A stretch of DNA of 64,000 nucleotides from Armatimonadota bacterium (GTDB lineage Bacteria; Armatimonadota; Fimbriimonadia; Fimbriimonadales; Fimbriimonadaceae): assembly GCA_025360125.1 (NCBI GenBank), contig JANYCU010000034.1, positions 1 to 64,000 on the forward strand, in the 5' to 3' direction. The notes beneath the pieces were generated by a model that saw only the letters and a list, made by a program, of their open reading frames with translations, searched no databases and was not told where the DNA came from. This document shows, one piece after another, positions 9,452 through 19,400 of the stretch. The translations under genes and the position numbers were made by a program. Positions within the stretch are counted from its first letter, which is position 1. The number at the start of each line of letters is the position of its first letter.

Positions 9452-10135
9452 ATGATGTTGACCACGTTAGTGTTTGCAACTATTCTTCAAGCATCGCCAC
9501 AAGACTATATGGCGAATGTGGTCACCGAGCTCAAAAAGGATTGGCCAAAAAATAGAATGGTCGAAATTGTTTGCCACGGGCACAGCGTCCCCGCCGGATT
9601 CTTCAAGACTCCCGAAGTACAGACCATGAACGCTTATCCAAACCTCCTCAAAGCAGATCTCTCGGCACGGTTTCCTCATGCAGTCATCAATGTAACCGTC
9701 ACCGCAATCGGCGGTGAAAACTCAATCTCAGGAGAAAACCGTTTCGCCAAAGATGTCCTATCGCGCCATCCTGACGTGGTCACCATCGATTACGCCCTCA
9801 ACGATCGAGGATTCCCTGCCGAGGTTATCAAGTCGGCGTGGAAATCCATGGTATCTCAAGCCAAAGCCCAAAACGTCAAGGTAATTCTATTGACTCCAAC
9901 CCCCGACCAATCGGCCAAAATGGACGACCCAAACGACCCGATCAACATCCGCGCCGAAGAAATCCGGGCTCTGGCCAAAGCCGAGGGTGTTGGCCTTGTT
10001 GATAGCCTCGCTGAATTCAAATCGGCAATCCAGTCCGGGACCAAACTTCCCGACCTCATGTCGCAGGTCAACCACCCAAACCGAAAGGGGCACGAGCTTG
10101 TAGTCAACCAATTGATGAAGTGGTTTCCCAATTGA
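9452..10135 (+). CDS. Secreted SGNH/GDSL-type hydrolase (esterase)
   Basis: 226-227 residues with a short signal peptide (MLTTLVFATILQASPQ). SGNH blocks are visible: GHSVPAG in place of GDSL (block I, catalytic Ser), GGEN (block II region), ALND (block III Asn) and NHPNRKGH (block V with Asp/His replaced by Asn and His). This type of enzyme removes acetyl or other acyl groups from polysaccharides. The GHS and NHP variants make the catalytic triad slightly unusual. Start is 9452 or 9455. It lies just upstream of the large six-hairpin enzyme and probably works with it. Confidence 0.78.
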   Translation: MMLTTLVFATILQASPQDYMANVVTELKKDWPKNRMVEIVCHGHSVPAGFFKTPEVQTMNAYPNLLKADLSARFPHAVINVTVTAIGGENSISGENRFAKDVLSRHPDVVTIDYALNDRGFPAEVIKSAWKSMVSQAKAQNVKVILLTPTPDQSAKMDDPNDPINIRAEEIRALAKAEGVGLVDSLAEFKSAIQSGTKLPDLMSQVNHPNRKGHELVVNQLMKWFPN

Positions 10136-10167
10136 TCGTGATAGAATGAGCCTGCTTGGGCCGCAAA

Positions 10168-13100
10168 ATGTCGGTTGTTGCGTCAAGCCGTAGCGAACAA
10201 TTCATGAGCATCCTTCTCTTTCTCGGAATCACCGCCTTATCTGAAGTTGGCCAGCCCGTTGACATCGCTTCGAGTGCTTACCAATACCGAGCAAATCGCC
10301 CTGCTCAAGCAAGTCCTCCCGAGAGCTTAATCGCAGTCAAGTACGCCGCTCATCAACCCCTCAATCAACCCCTCAACGAGGCGGCACCCGGGGTGCAGCA
10401 GTGCCTGACGAGTCTGATTTGGGAAGAAATCCGCCCGATCCAAACCCTTGAACTAACCTGGCCCAGCAAGTATCCCGATCAGCCAAAGCCAGATGAACTC
10501 GAAATTAGTGCCCTCATCAACAATGGAGCCTCGAGCTCATGGTGGAACAATCTCAGCTCGGTCGTGCAACCGATCAAGCCAACGGTTTCCAGGGATGGTC
10601 GAACGTACCGATATCCAATTGGATTCAATACCTGTGGCCTCATTGTTTCAACCCCAAAGCGCACGGACTCACATTTGTATTCCATCCCTCAAGTTCGGGT
10701 CTTGGTACCCCAAACCTGGAAGTCGATGGATGTGGAAGTCGAATGGGGATTTGACAAGACAAACGCCTCGAAAGACTATTCGGGACAGATCGGCACTTAC
10801 GATGCCAAAGTTTCCCAGTTGCGACCTCTAGCCGGGGACAAGCGAACCCAAGCGAATTCGTTGACCTGGCGGTCGCCGGGAGGCCCATCGACCCGTCGCG
10901 GAATCTCGATGAACCTACATTATATGGGAACGTCAAAATGGCGTAAACAGCAGCAATACACCACCCAATCCGATGACGTTGCCCGATCCATCGTGACCGT
11001 CAAAACCAAATCTGGAAGCTTTTCATTCCTTGCTGCCGACCTTGAGAATGGCCCAATATACGCTCCTGAATACGGCTTTTTCGTTCGCCGAACAAGTGCC
11101 TTGGCCCCTAACAAGCCATCCCCAATTCTCCAGGCCACCACGCTTACCATGACCAAACAGGCAAACGCCATCGCGGGTGATGCCCGAGTCAAAGGATGGG
11201 GCACCGACGAAACGCCATGGTTTGGCTCGAACACAAGCGACGAAGCAATTGCACCGTTCGGAATCAAGCTCCCAGCGAAATGCGTTGCGATCCATCCTGG
11301 ACAATTTGTCGACGCGGTGGTCCAGTGGCGAAGCCCGATCAAGGGCCGAATATCCGTCACCGCTAACTTGATTCATGCCCAGCAGAGTAGCAACGGTGTC
11401 GATTGGTCAGTGCTGCGCGAGACAGATCGAGATTCAGTTATCGTCAAGCAAGGCTCAACAAACGGATCGGGCACCCAAGCGATTCAAACTGGCCCAATCG
11501 AAGTCGAAGGCGGGGACCGAATCTCCTTGGTGGTTGGTCCAAAGGGCGATCATCGCTTCGACACCACCGTTCTCGATTACACGATCAATGAACTTGACGG
11601 ATCGCGCCGAAGTTGGAATTTAGCAAAAAACGTTGGTGGTTCCATTCTCGAAGCCAATCCCCACGCGGACACTCTTGGGCATGGTGATGTCTGGCGATTT
11701 GGGTCTCGCGCTGCCATTCAACCAGATCGAAACCCATCCGATCCGCCAATCAAGCTTGGTTCAAACGCAACCAGTGCCCGGCAATATGTGGCCGAACTAA
11801 AGGCTCGCAACCTCGAAACCATTCGCGAGCGGACCCGGCACCATGCCGAACAAACTTGGCTTGGAGCAATAACCGCAACCAGAGGGCAAAACCTCCCTCC
11901 CCATCCAACACCACCTTTTGGCGCCGAACCAATGATGCAAGTCGATGTCCCGTCGGACCGCCTCAACGCCCAATGGATACTCGGAGCGTGGCACCTTCTT
12001 CGCCACTGTGGCAAGAATCCGCAAACCGGGAAACTTTGGTTTAACGACTTCCCCTACGGAATACTGGCCGCCGAAACCTACTTAGTCCTTTCCGTCCTCG
12101 ACCAAATGGGCTCGCACGATGAAGCCGCGGCTGGCTTCGACCAGTGGCTCACAATGCCGATGGAACGCGAACATCCAGTTGGACTCTTTTCCGAGGCTCG
12201 TGGAGTATTTTCGAACGCCGTCGGGCCAGATGGCTACGGCGGAAACATGGATACGATTCATGCGTTTGGACCGGGATCGATCGGCTGGGCACTCGCCCAG
12301 CACTACAACATGACGGGCAACACCAATTGGCTCCGCGTGAACGAAAAACGACTCGTAGCCAACGCTGATTGGATTCTGCGACAACGCCAGGTCATGGCCA
12401 ATTCCATCCCGGGTGGCAAACGACTTTGGATCAACGGCCTTCAACCTGCGCTTCAAGTGACACCGGACAGTGGTGGACTATGGATGCAGTTTTATGAGTG
12501 CGAGGCGTACTACCTGTCTGCGGTTACCAAACTCGCCGAAGCCGTCATGATCGTCGACCCAATGGAAGGGAAACGACTTTCCGGAGAAGCCGAAGAATAC
12601 CGGAAGGATTTGAAGGCGGCAGTCGAGAAATCTATCGAGCGCTCTCCCGTAGTCCCTGTTCGCGATGGAACGTATCATTCGGTCATTCCTTTTGCGGCCT
12701 ACGTTCGCGGGCTGAGCGTCGGAGCTTGGGGCTGGCAACGAGAAGGCTCGGGCAGTCACGTCGGGCCGCTTTATTGGGACACCGTCCAGTCCGCCGCGGC
12801 CTTAATTAGTCCCGCCGGATTGCTTCCCGCAAACGATGTTCGCGTCCAAGGTTATCTCGATGTGCTCGAAGACCGCGTCCTACTCGAGAACCAAAATGTC
12901 GGAGACCGAGACTGGTTCCAAGCAGGATGGCAATACCAAGGCGGGCTCGAAAGAACCGCCAACATGCACCTTGCCGCGGACGACGTCCCCGTGTTTCTTC
13001 GATCGTTTCTCAACTGTTACGCGGTCGATATCCTCCCTGACCAAGGCTACACATTCAACGAACATGCGGTGCACGGGCCACCTGACAAAATTTTCGAAGA

Positions 13101-13473
13101 AGCCGCCTTCCTCGAAAGGTTCCGAAATCTGCTCGTGATGGAAGATGGTCCAAAGCTTTGGCTCGACCGGGCCGCGCCGCGCGAATGGCTAGAACAAGGC
13201 AAGCGAATATCGGTTAAACATGCTCCGAGCCAGTTTGGAGAAGTGAGTTACGAAATTGTCTCGCACGCTTCTGAAGGCAAAATCCTCGCAACCATTTCTT
13301 TACCGACAAGGAATCCGGCCAAAGAAGTTTGGATGCGAATTAGGCATCCAAAGGGCTTTCGGATGAAGAGAGTGTTGGTCAACGACAAATTGTGGACCGA
13401 TTTCGACCCTAACAAGGAAATCGTCAAGCTCCATGGCCTAAATGGAATGCCAAGGATTCAGATTCAATACTAG
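10168..13473 (+). CDS. Very large secreted six-hairpin glycosidase-like protein
   Basis: About 1101 residues. A hydrophobic signal segment (MSILLFLGITALSEVG) begins at an internal ATG at 10204; upstream starts are TTG 10156 and ATG 10168, and I chose 10168 with modest confidence. A TAGAAT box is at 10142-10147. The first 560 residues are beta-rich and look substrate-binding. From about residue 590 an (alpha/alpha)6 barrel pattern appears (NAQWILGAWHLLRHCGKN, WFNDFPYGILAAETY, DTIHAFGPGSIGWALAQHY, GPLYWDTVQSAAALI), as in GH78/GH63/GH127-type clans. I do not recognise the family. The stop overlaps the convergent gene by 4 nt. Confidence 0.65.
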   Translation: MSVVASSRSEQFMSILLFLGITALSEVGQPVDIASSAYQYRANRPAQASPPESLIAVKYAAHQPLNQPLNEAAPGVQQCLTSLIWEEIRPIQTLELTWPSKYPDQPKPDELEISALINNGASSSWWNNLSSVVQPIKPTVSRDGRTYRYPIGFNTCGLIVSTPKRTDSHLYSIPQVRVLVPQTWKSMDVEVEWGFDKTNASKDYSGQIGTYDAKVSQLRPLAGDKRTQANSLTWRSPGGPSTRRGISMNLHYMGTSKWRKQQQYTTQSDDVARSIVTVKTKSGSFSFLAADLENGPIYAPEYGFFVRRTSALAPNKPSPILQATTLTMTKQANAIAGDARVKGWGTDETPWFGSNTSDEAIAPFGIKLPAKCVAIHPGQFVDAVVQWRSPIKGRISVTANLIHAQQSSNGVDWSVLRETDRDSVIVKQGSTNGSGTQAIQTGPIEVEGGDRISLVVGPKGDHRFDTTVLDYTINELDGSRRSWNLAKNVGGSILEANPHADTLGHGDVWRFGSRAAIQPDRNPSDPPIKLGSNATSARQYVAELKARNLETIRERTRHHAEQTWLGAITATRGQNLPPHPTPPFGAEPMMQVDVPSDRLNAQWILGAWHLLRHCGKNPQTGKLWFNDFPYGILAAETYLVLSVLDQMGSHDEAAAGFDQWLTMPMEREHPVGLFSEARGVFSNAVGPDGYGGNMDTIHAFGPGSIGWALAQHYNMTGNTNWLRVNEKRLVANADWILRQRQVMANSIPGGKRLWINGLQPALQVTPDSGGLWMQFYECEAYYLSAVTKLAEAVMIVDPMEGKRLSGEAEEYRKDLKAAVEKSIERSPVVPVRDGTYHSVIPFAAYVRGLSVGAWGWQREGSGSHVGPLYWDTVQSAAALISPAGLLPANDVRVQGYLDVLEDRVLLENQNVGDRDWFQAGWQYQGGLERTANMHLAADDVPVFLRSFLNCYAVDILPDQGYTFNEHAVHGPPDKIFEEAAFLERFRNLLVMEDGPKLWLDRAAPREWLEQGKRISVKHAPSQFGEVSYEIVSHASEGKILATISLPTRNPAKEVWMRIRHPKGFRMKRVLVNDKLWTDFDPNKEIVKLHGLNGMPRIQIQY

Positions 13474-15764
13474 AGACTTCCGACAAATTCCGTCGCGGGT
13501 TTCGAAAGTTGATTTCCTGAGCGGATTCTGAATGCGGTCGGGCCCGAGATATTGTAGGAAATCTGACGTCCTTTTCGGGTCCAAGCGACGTGAATCTTGC
13601 CGCCACTAGCATTCGGAAAGTCGCCGCTAACCTGACTCAGCGATCCTGAGTTCGGATTAAAGTCATAGACATTGCTACCTAGATCAAACCGAGGACGGAG
13701 CCCAAGAACGTACCGCGACAACTGCCAAGTTGGACATCCCGACCACTCATGACAATGCGACCACCGAGTATCAAACACTTCAAGCCAAGTCGTACGATCA
13801 TCTCCCAACGCCCATCCCCAACACTTTCGGTACTGACCCAGCACAAAGTCAATTTCTCCGTGATTGAGCAAAGCAGTGAATGCAAAATGCCCGAAATAGG
13901 GCGTCATCACATGCTCATTCGAAACCGATGGGTCGCTCAACCGTGGCCCATCCGGATTATTCGGAAAGCAGCTCATGAGGTGCGCTTTCATGCGGGCGAT
14001 GCATGGCTGTACTTGATCCTTCTGAACCAAATCCGTCAACAATGCTAGAGATGCGGCTTGATATCCGACATTCTTCCATTGGCCCGGCATGGCGATTTGG
14101 GACTCCAACCAATTGGTAACAAGACGCTCCAATTCACGAGCGATCTGAACATCTTCGTCGGCCTTTGCAGAGTCTCCAACGGCCCGCTCCCATCGGACCA
14201 TCGATCGAACCGCCATCAAATAATGCATGTTGAGCGCCATGTCGGTTGGGCCCTCATTCCGCACATATCCCCAATCGACAAACGCCCATCCAAGGCTATC
14301 GCTGACTCCCGACGCCGCCCGTTTAGCCTCAAATGCGTCCATATTCTTTCGGGCAGCAGGCAGCATTTCTTCGAGCAAACTTTTGTCGCCCGTCAATTCC
14401 CAATAATGAACGCAGGCAGTCGCCCATTGGGCCGCATAGGTCGACAAATAGCCTGGGTCCCCAGGACCAACTCCGGCAACCAATCCGTCGCCTCTGGCCG
14501 CCTGAGCCGCTTGGACCAAAGCCCGCCGCGCTAACCGCATGTCAGACCACGCAACTGCGGCAATATCTGATGCGACGCTCGCCACATCGCCCGTCCATTG
14601 GCCCCGTTCGCGGGTCGGGCAATCGACAAACGAGTCTTCTGAACACGACCGGACCGTATTCACGCCCGTCATCCAAATTTTGTTCAAAAGCGGATCATCC
14701 GAGCTAAAGCTCCCAGCCGGATCCGGAAAATATGTCCGCTCCAAGAACGTTTCTTTCACAAATTTCACGGGTTCCTTCGATTGAACATGTACTTCGAGGA
14801 ATCGCCCTCCTTTCGGCGTAAACGGCATGAATTCTTGCACTCCACCACGAGCAACAAAATGGTCCATGTTGCAAGTCGCGGAACCCGAAAGAGTAATCCA
14901 GGGGGCCACTCGACCGTGCCGCAACTCTTCGCACATGGCATATTCGACAATCGCTCCGCGGGGCAAGTCGAGAGTCAACATCAGACGTCCGAGCCGTACC
15001 CGCCCGAGGTCATATCGTCGCCAAACGCCCTGGGCCGGAACTCCCTTCGGATCGAGGTCATCGAGAAAGAACCTGGCCGCTGGTTCATCCCGTTCATAGC
15101 CGTAGTTCACGGTCATGCCTCCACCCGCAATCGCCTTCAGTGGTAATTCGTTGAGGCGAACTGGAGCAGTTTTTGCCTCCAAAAAACGCCCTACTCCAGG
15201 ATCAACAGTCACCGGAGCTAACCATTTTGAATCGTCAAAACTGCTCCCTTGCCAATCCCGCCAAACATGTGTCGTGTCGCACCAATCAATCCAACCTAAA
15301 ATATCGCTTATTCGATGAGCCTTCGAAAGGTATCCCGGCATTCGGGCGCACTTCCAGGTCGTGCGATCAACGCCGTTCGGTGGTGTTACCGAACACCATA
15401 AATAGGGCTTCACCGCGCTCAATATTCGCGTGGTGACGCCGTCGTTTCGAACCTGGATCGCAATCACATGATTCCCCCCGGTCAAGTCAACGCCAAATGA
15501 TTGATACTCGGGAAACTCTTGCGCATATCGGGGCGGGCCATCGTGTACTAACTTTCCATCGATCCAGACGAGGTACTCCGACGCTCCAACCATTCTGATC
15601 GTGGTGCGTGCTGTCCTGGTCGCAATTTGCGGTGTTGTGATGATCCCTCGAAAGGCGACAAAAGAGTCGGCATCATCAGCCACTCCTTTGGGAGCCCAAA
15701 GCGGAACTGTCGTACTAGCCCCCGATTGAGCAAGGACTGCGAGGGCCACAAGAGAACCGATCAT
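13470..15764 (-). CDS. Secreted alpha-L-rhamnosidase-like (GH78 clan) enzyme
   Basis: 764 residues from ATG 15764, where the protein starts MIGSLVALAVLAQSGAS, a signal peptide. A CATACT box ends 7 nt upstream; the frame is open 8 codons further, but that part contains the promoter. A beta-sandwich N-domain (YLVWIDGKLVHDGPPRYA) is followed by the six-hairpin domain with DCPTRERGQWTGD near residue 375, the GH78 signature, and a short beta C-domain. Predicted extracellular removal of rhamnose or a related deoxy-sugar. Shorter than the enzyme at 6013, with no F5/8C insertion. Confidence 0.82.
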   Translation of the reverse strand: MIGSLVALAVLAQSGASTTVPLWAPKGVADDADSFVAFRGIITTPQIATRTARTTIRMVGASEYLVWIDGKLVHDGPPRYAQEFPEYQSFGVDLTGGNHVIAIQVRNDGVTTRILSAVKPYLWCSVTPPNGVDRTTWKCARMPGYLSKAHRISDILGWIDWCDTTHVWRDWQGSSFDDSKWLAPVTVDPGVGRFLEAKTAPVRLNELPLKAIAGGGMTVNYGYERDEPAARFFLDDLDPKGVPAQGVWRRYDLGRVRLGRLMLTLDLPRGAIVEYAMCEELRHGRVAPWITLSGSATCNMDHFVARGGVQEFMPFTPKGGRFLEVHVQSKEPVKFVKETFLERTYFPDPAGSFSSDDPLLNKIWMTGVNTVRSCSEDSFVDCPTRERGQWTGDVASVASDIAAVAWSDMRLARRALVQAAQAARGDGLVAGVGPGDPGYLSTYAAQWATACVHYWELTGDKSLLEEMLPAARKNMDAFEAKRAASGVSDSLGWAFVDWGYVRNEGPTDMALNMHYLMAVRSMVRWERAVGDSAKADEDVQIARELERLVTNWLESQIAMPGQWKNVGYQAASLALLTDLVQKDQVQPCIARMKAHLMSCFPNNPDGPRLSDPSVSNEHVMTPYFGHFAFTALLNHGEIDFVLGQYRKCWGWALGDDRTTWLEVFDTRWSHCHEWSGCPTWQLSRYVLGLRPRFDLGSNVYDFNPNSGSLSQVSGDFPNASGGKIHVAWTRKGRQISYNISGPTAFRIRSGNQLSKPATEFVGSL

Positions 15765-15771
15765 TGAACCC

Positions 15772-15777
15772 AGTATG
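15772..15777 (-). promoter_or_regulatory. CATACT -10 box, leaderless-type
   Basis: Minus-strand hexamer ending 7 nt before the ATG at 15764. It supports the signal-peptide-bearing start of the GH78-like gene. Confidence 0.4.
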
Positions 15778-15880
15778 CACTGAATCAATCAGCCAACTCT
15801 TGGAACTGATTTTTTGTTTCTCGTGTTCATTATTGAAAGCTGTTTCCCAAGCAAAAGAATCAGCTAGAGTAAAGAAAAGA

Positions 15881-16420
15881 ATGGTTCTCGCCGTCCTCCT
15901 TGCGGGTCTTGGTCAAATATCTTCGCCAGAATCTTTGGCGAAGTTCACCTATCAATCCGTCGAAGCCATTCTGAAAGCACAGCCTCTTCCGACCCCGACG
16001 ACAAAAACCCCGCCCAAGGGAATCTTTGTTACGATCGAATCTGACGGTAAAGTTCTGGGTTGCCGTGGCACCTTGGACTCAAGTGAAGCAACGATTGAGC
16101 TCGAAATTCAAAAGAGTGTCCGTGCCGCCGCAATTTTTGATCCTCGCTATCATGGCGTCCATATCGGTAACAAACCGTTTGCCGTTACCCTCACCATCGT
16201 CGATCGCTTCGAACCAATTGGCTCAATTTCATCCCTTCTTCCCCAAGAGGGGCTCATTCTTCGATCAAAACTCGGAGTCGGAATCGTCCTTCCCTATGAA
16301 GGCAAAGACCCATTCATCCGGCTTAATTGGGCTTACACCAAAGCCAAAACTCCGCATGGAGAGCCCGTCCAACTTGAACGCCTGTTCGCCCAACGATATC
16401 GGCACCCAGAACAAAAATGA
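15881..16420 (+). CDS. Exported AMMECR1-domain protein
   Basis: 179 residues. Starting at ATG 15881 gives a clean signal peptide (MVLAVLLAGLGQISS); a TAGAGT box lies at 15865-15870 and a purine-rich AAAGAAAAG precedes the start. The body shows the AMMECR1 pattern: FVTIESDGKVLGCRGTL (equivalent of the LRGCIGT motif), a DPRYHGV segment, then ILRSKLGVGIVLPYEGKD and a KA-Gly-like end (AYTKAKTPHGE). The biochemical role of the family is unknown. An exported form is unusual. First gene of a three-gene operon with ATGA overlaps. Confidence 0.7.
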   Translation: MVLAVLLAGLGQISSPESLAKFTYQSVEAILKAQPLPTPTTKTPPKGIFVTIESDGKVLGCRGTLDSSEATIELEIQKSVRAAAIFDPRYHGVHIGNKPFAVTLTIVDRFEPIGSISSLLPQEGLILRSKLGVGIVLPYEGKDPFIRLNWAYTKAKTPHGEPVQLERLFAQRYRHPEQK

Positions 16421-19400
16421 CCATCATCGCCCTTTCTCTTTCCTTTCAGCTCAACAATCCGTTTATCGCAGGGGATCAATCTCAACCGCCCGCAAAAGTT
16501 CAAAAGCCGTTGCGAAAGGACGTAAATTTCTCGGTCGAACGAAACGTCGCGCCTTCACCTAAGATTCAATTTCACGTCAACGTCAAGAATGTTCGACAAA
16601 TTCCGATCCAGATTTATCGCCTCAACAGCAGCGACTTGGTGCGCCAATTTGAACCAAGGCCAACCCGCCCTGCCACCACCGGGCGACCAGTTCTTTCATT
16701 TCTACTCGATGTCGCTCAAAAAAACCCTTCACGCACGGCACCACAAGATTCCTACTTCCAACGTCAATTTAACCTTCCCAATATCTCGCCTGGCTACTAC
16801 CTTATCCAGTCACCGGGATATGAAGGTCGTTCGTGGGCAACGTTCAACGTCACCAACTTATCCCTGGTCTTCAAGCGTGGCGAGAAGCACGCCTTGGCGT
16901 GGATCACTGATGCCAAATCGGGAAGAACGCTTCCGGGGGTTCATGTCACCGATTTTCGAAATCACAAAAAAATTGCCGAAGTCACGACTGACGCCAAGGG
17001 GGTCGCCCCCCTCTCTATCCCACCGGGGCAAGATATCTTGCTCGCACAACGTGGTAACGACCTTGCCGCCATCCCAACCGCCGGATATTCACGAGACGGA
17101 ACCGTTGTCGCCCACATGCAATTTGATCGCCCCGTCTACCGACCCGGACAACGGGGAGAATACAAATCCATTTTGCAGCGAATTAAGGGTCTTGGCTACG
17201 AGCCGATCGCGAAAAAAGCAATTACGATGGAGCTATATGACCCTCAGTCAACGTTGCTTGAACGCCATGAACTCACGACGACAAGCCTCGGAACCTTGGC
17301 CGGAAGTTTTGATATTCCACGCGAAGGTGCCCTCGGTTCTTACACAGTTCGACTGGTGAAAGGCGACGAGTCTTTTGCTTACGAAAGCTTCCAAGTCGCG
17401 GAATACCGAAAACCGGAATTTAAGGCCACTTCAACCTTTTCTAAGAATCGGTACCTCTCCGGCGAGAAAATCCATTTCAAGCTCGCAACTGAATATTATT
17501 TCGGAGCGAAAGTACCAGGGGCCCAAGTTCAAATCACGGTCCGACGATCACCCATGAATTGGGGCATCGATCGATTTGAGTACTCAGACGGAAATCTCTA
17601 TTCACGAAACACATTGATGGCCAATGAAGTCGTCGCCCAGGATGTACGAACCACCGCCGCCGACGGAACCCTTGATTTCGAGTTGCTATCAACCGCGGGC
17701 TTTGCCGATGCAAATTATGAATTCCAATGCACCATCACGGATGGCAGTAGCCGCCAAATCACTTACGGTGCCTCGGTGCCTGTTTACGCCGCATCGATTC
17801 GAGTCTCCGCAGTATCGACGGTTGGCTATGTGCCACTCGGACGCCTGATTCCAATTGCGGTCCGATTGTCAGACCTCGACAATAAACCAGTCGGTGGAAA
17901 TGTCGACCTCGAACTCAGGCAACGAGTTTGGAGCGAAAAAGAAAAGCGAGAAATTGAAGTCGTAACCGAGAAGACTACAGTGGTTGTTCCGGCAACCGGA
18001 AAAGCGACCGCATCCATGCCCGCAAAATCCGAAGGATATCTCATCCTGGTTGCTACCTCAAAAGACTCGACCGGACGCAAAACGACGTCACGAAGCGACA
18101 TCTATGTTGCGGACCCATTTAGTTCGCCAGCGTCGCAAAAAGCCGCGCCAATGGTCGGGATCCGCCTCGAAAAGCAGAAATACACGGTTGGTGATACCGT
18201 TAATGGCTTCGTTGAATCGAATCGACCGGGGCACCCAATACTGTTGACTATGGAAGGAGCCGACCTTCTCAGCTACAAAGTCATCGACAAGCCGGGGCCC
18301 TTCACCTACAAGCTCGATCTAGCGACTTGCCCGAACATGAACTTCGATGTCAATCAGTGGGTCGAAGGCAACCGAACCACCGGAAGCGCGATGATCACCG
18401 TTGACGATCCTACTCGCCGAATTTCGGTCGAGCTCAAACCGGAAAAAACCGAACTCTCTCCGGGTGACAAAGCTCATTACTCAGTGACGACTAAGAACTC
18501 AGCTGGAAAGCCAGTCGCGGCGGAGATTGCACTCCAAGTCATCGACGACGCAATTTACGCCATCCAAGCCGATCACACGCCGAAATTATTTGACACGTTC
18601 TATGGACGTCGGCCAAACGGAGTCGTCACCGAGGCATCCGCTCCTCGCGAGATGTCGGGCGGGGCGTATCAGAGAAATGCCATGGCGATGGAGGCCATGT
18701 TTGGTGGAGCACCTGGAGGAAAAGATGCCTCGATGCGGACCCAGTTCGTCGATACTGCCTACTGGAACGCTTTCGTCCAAACTGATGAAAACGGCCAAGG
18801 CAGCATCGACTTCGAAATGCCAGGCAACTTGACCGCATGGCGAGCCCAAGCCAGAGCCATCACCACCGCGACCCAAGTCGGTGAGGCCGAAGCCATGACC
18901 CGATCATCTCGCCCATTAACCTTGCGCCTTGCGACACCGAGACAAATGGCCGTCGGCGACCGATTGAACGTGATAGCCACCGTCACAAACCGAAACCCTC
19001 AAAGCGAAAATGTTCGCATCAGGGTCAAGATCGGCAGCAAAACTACTGAAGAATCAATCGTCGCTCCAGCGAGCGGTGATGCCCGAATCCAGGTCCCCAT
19101 CGAAGCCGAGCAGCTGGGCGCAATGGCGATTGTTGGTGAGCTACTCGATTCTTCTGGCCTTCGCCTTGACGGACTGGAAGTCAAAGTCCCCGTCAACCCC
19201 AACGGTGTCCCGTTCAAAGTGGTAACCACCGGAGTAACTGGCGACGGAAAGCTTTCGGTCACCCTTCCCGAAAATAGAATTCTCGACTCAGAGTCCGTAA
19301 AAATCCGATTCCTGTCGGGTCCGGCCTCCCAAATCGGACAAATTGAAAAGAACCTGCTCGACATGGGTCGATATTCGCCCGTCATCGCGGCCGAGCAAGT

